From positions 930,001-994,000 of the forward strand of contig NZ_CP067378.1 of the NCBI RefSeq assembly GCF_019565505.1: a DNA stretch of 64,000 nt, given 5' to 3'. Shown here in pieces: positions 62,625-64,000 of this stretch (position 1 is the first letter of the stretch; every line of letters starts with the position of its first letter). A program made the position numbers and the translations under genes. Under the pieces are notes generated by a model that did not search any database, was not told the origin of the DNA, and was given only the letters and a program-made list of their open reading frames with translations. The DNA is from Flavobacterium davisii. GTDB lineage: Bacteria > Bacteroidota > Bacteroidia > Flavobacteriales > Flavobacteriaceae.

Positions 62625-62715
62625 TTTCAAGTTCAAAGTTTCAAATTCTAAACTCTAAATTCTAAATTCTAAACTCTAAATTCTAAACTCTAAATTCTAA
62701 ACTCTAAATTCTAAA
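62625..62715 (-). repeat. Heptamer tandem repeat TCTAAAT/TCTAAAC
   Basis: About ten 7-bp units of the form ATTCTAA or ACTCTAA, starting after a CAAGTTTCAAGTTCAAAG stretch. They fill the space between the partner gene and toxin gene 1 and run over the partner's last codons. Confidence 0.8.
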
Positions 62716-64000
62716 ACCTAACCTGATTCTCATTTTTAAATTTATACGTATACTCCGTTGTTTTTTTATTACCGGCAGACGATATTTTAAAGCTACCTCA
62801 TAAAATCCAAAACGCATAAAAGTATATTCTTTACTTAAAAACTGATACGCTAAACTTGTTGACGTAATAGTCCCATTCACATAATCATTGACCACCTGAT
62901 CTCTTAAATCCATCCAATCGGATTTATAAAGTAAAGGCAAATTATACTTAAATGGAAAATTTGATTTTAACCATTGCGTATTGGTGTCATTCTCTAAACT
63001 TGTCAGATAATAAGTACTTATTGGCAAAGCTTTTGCCGGAGGCAATCCTAGTTCATTCGTGTCACGATTTCGAAGGGTGTAACTGCCTGCTAAAGGGTAG
63101 GCTTTATACAAATAAGGAGCCATATCTGTAGTGTAATAGGTGTCATTTAACTTAGAAGTTGCCGTTAATAAAGGGGTTGTTTCACTATACATAGTCCCTT
63201 GTAAATCGGTTAAATCAAAAGCTTCTTGGCTATTCAAAGTATTACTCAAATAAATTACATCGGAATAAATCATACCAAAATTATAGTTTTGAGTAGGGGA
63301 ATGCTCCATTTTTTGCGTAAAAGTTTTGTATTTACTGGTTCCAAAACCATAACTTAAACGTTCAATTTCTCCTTCTTTAGATTGTGATTGTGCTTGGTTT
63401 TGAGTAATACTAATGTCATTATCACCTTCCGTTATGCTAGTCGTACTTGTACTAGCTGAGGTAGTGGCAACTGCACCTTTTAAACCACTAATAATAGCAA
63501 AACTATATTTTTTATCTTGCTCTATATTAGGTAATGTATAGGAAACCTCATTAGCATTTGTGTCATAGTTAAAAGCCGTAGTCAAACTTGTACCAGAAGG
63601 AAGGACTTTCATTTTTACTTGAGTTTCCCAACTAGGATCCTCAAATAAATAATCCTGTCCTCGTTTTAGTTTAATATACCCTTTATCATATTCTTCTTCA
63701 AAAAAGTATTTTTGATCGACCACAGGATACGAATATAAAATATTGGTTAACGGAATATAATTAGGCGCACCTCCCGTAGTAAATTCACGTTCTTCTAGTT
63801 CTTTAGCCACTTGACCATTTTGCATAACGGTCCTAAAAATTCCATTCTCAAGTTTTTGAAAACTTACTTCAACTTGAACTTTCAAAGGCTTATTAGGAGG
63901 TAATATATCAGTTGATATAAAATTGGCTCTATCTTTCATACTAGTCCATTCTATAGTACCAGCAACTTCCTTAGTGCCATCTAAAACCTTAAATTTTTCT
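62711..64000 (-). CDS. C-terminal part of a large TANFOR-locus partner protein (partial at right edge, frame break)
   Basis: The frame is open to the window end (KFKVLDGTKEVAGTIEWTSM upstream of the first internal ATG), so at least 430 residues of a larger protein are encoded. It shows repeated IPLTNILYSYPVVDQKYF, YIKLKRGQDYLFEDPSW and EGEIERLSYGFGTSKY motifs, which I recall from large unannotated flavobacterial proteins found next to TANFOR genes. At ACCGGC (62771-62776) one base restores RLPGNKKTTEYTYKFKNEN and a stop at 62711. Its function may be surface assembly or export of the toxins; this is inference from context. Confidence 0.6.

Overview
The window looks like chromosomal DNA of a Flavobacteriaceae bacterium, most likely Flavobacterium or a close relative. 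The reasons are the low G+C content, TAnnTTTG-type promoter elements, a type IX secretion sorting domain on a secreted protease, the hpt/adk/obg neighbourhood, and several intergenic repeat types common in flavobacteria. No rRNA or complete tRNA gene is present.

Layout. 1-9066 (minus): a secreted-protein cluster of a HELIH-motif protein, a small discoidin-like protein and a giant S8 subtilase that runs off the left edge with five GEVED-like and seven Ig-like repeats. 9636-12445: two convergent exopeptidase/protease genes (M28, M43). 12474-16095 (minus): obg, a CNNM/CorC-type membrane protein, adk and hpt. 17016-22121 (plus): purK, a small secreted protein, purE, an M3 peptidase and a SanA-like protein. 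22293-25005: a hicAB toxin-antitoxin pair and a GbsR/MarR regulator operon with three copies of one operator-like palindrome. 25207-27582: a trypsin-like protease divergent from an unknown secreted protein. 27713-36725 (minus): alpha-2-macroglobulin, PBP1C and a UbiA-like membrane protein. 36885-39732: gcvP. 39733-42131: a repeat-rich block with an eight-unit 137-bp tandem array and miniature inverted-repeat elements. 42127-46845 (minus): a compact restriction-modification locus. 47602-50281: a FabH-like synthase and an IS110-family transposase. 50551-64000 (minus): a TANFOR-type polymorphic toxin locus with two near-identical N-terminal modules carrying different C-termini, a probable immunity gene, orphan fragments, and the C-terminal part of a large partner protein.

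Sequence quality. At least 24 reading-frame breaks interrupt otherwise well-conserved proteins, including gcvP, pbpC and the alpha-2-macroglobulin. Almost all are explained by loss of one base, either in a homopolymer (usually A before G in the coding strand) or inside a CCNGG context at Pro-Gly codons. I therefore annotate these genes across the breaks and treat them as probable consensus errors of a long-read assembly rather than true pseudogenes. This cannot be settled from the sequence alone.

Most notable biology: the modular TANFOR toxin/immunity locus; a tRNA-derived in-frame insertion in the middle of hsdS; the nested palindromic 137-bp array; a family of about 150-290 bp terminal-inverted-repeat elements; and three identical-geometry operators in the GbsR operon.
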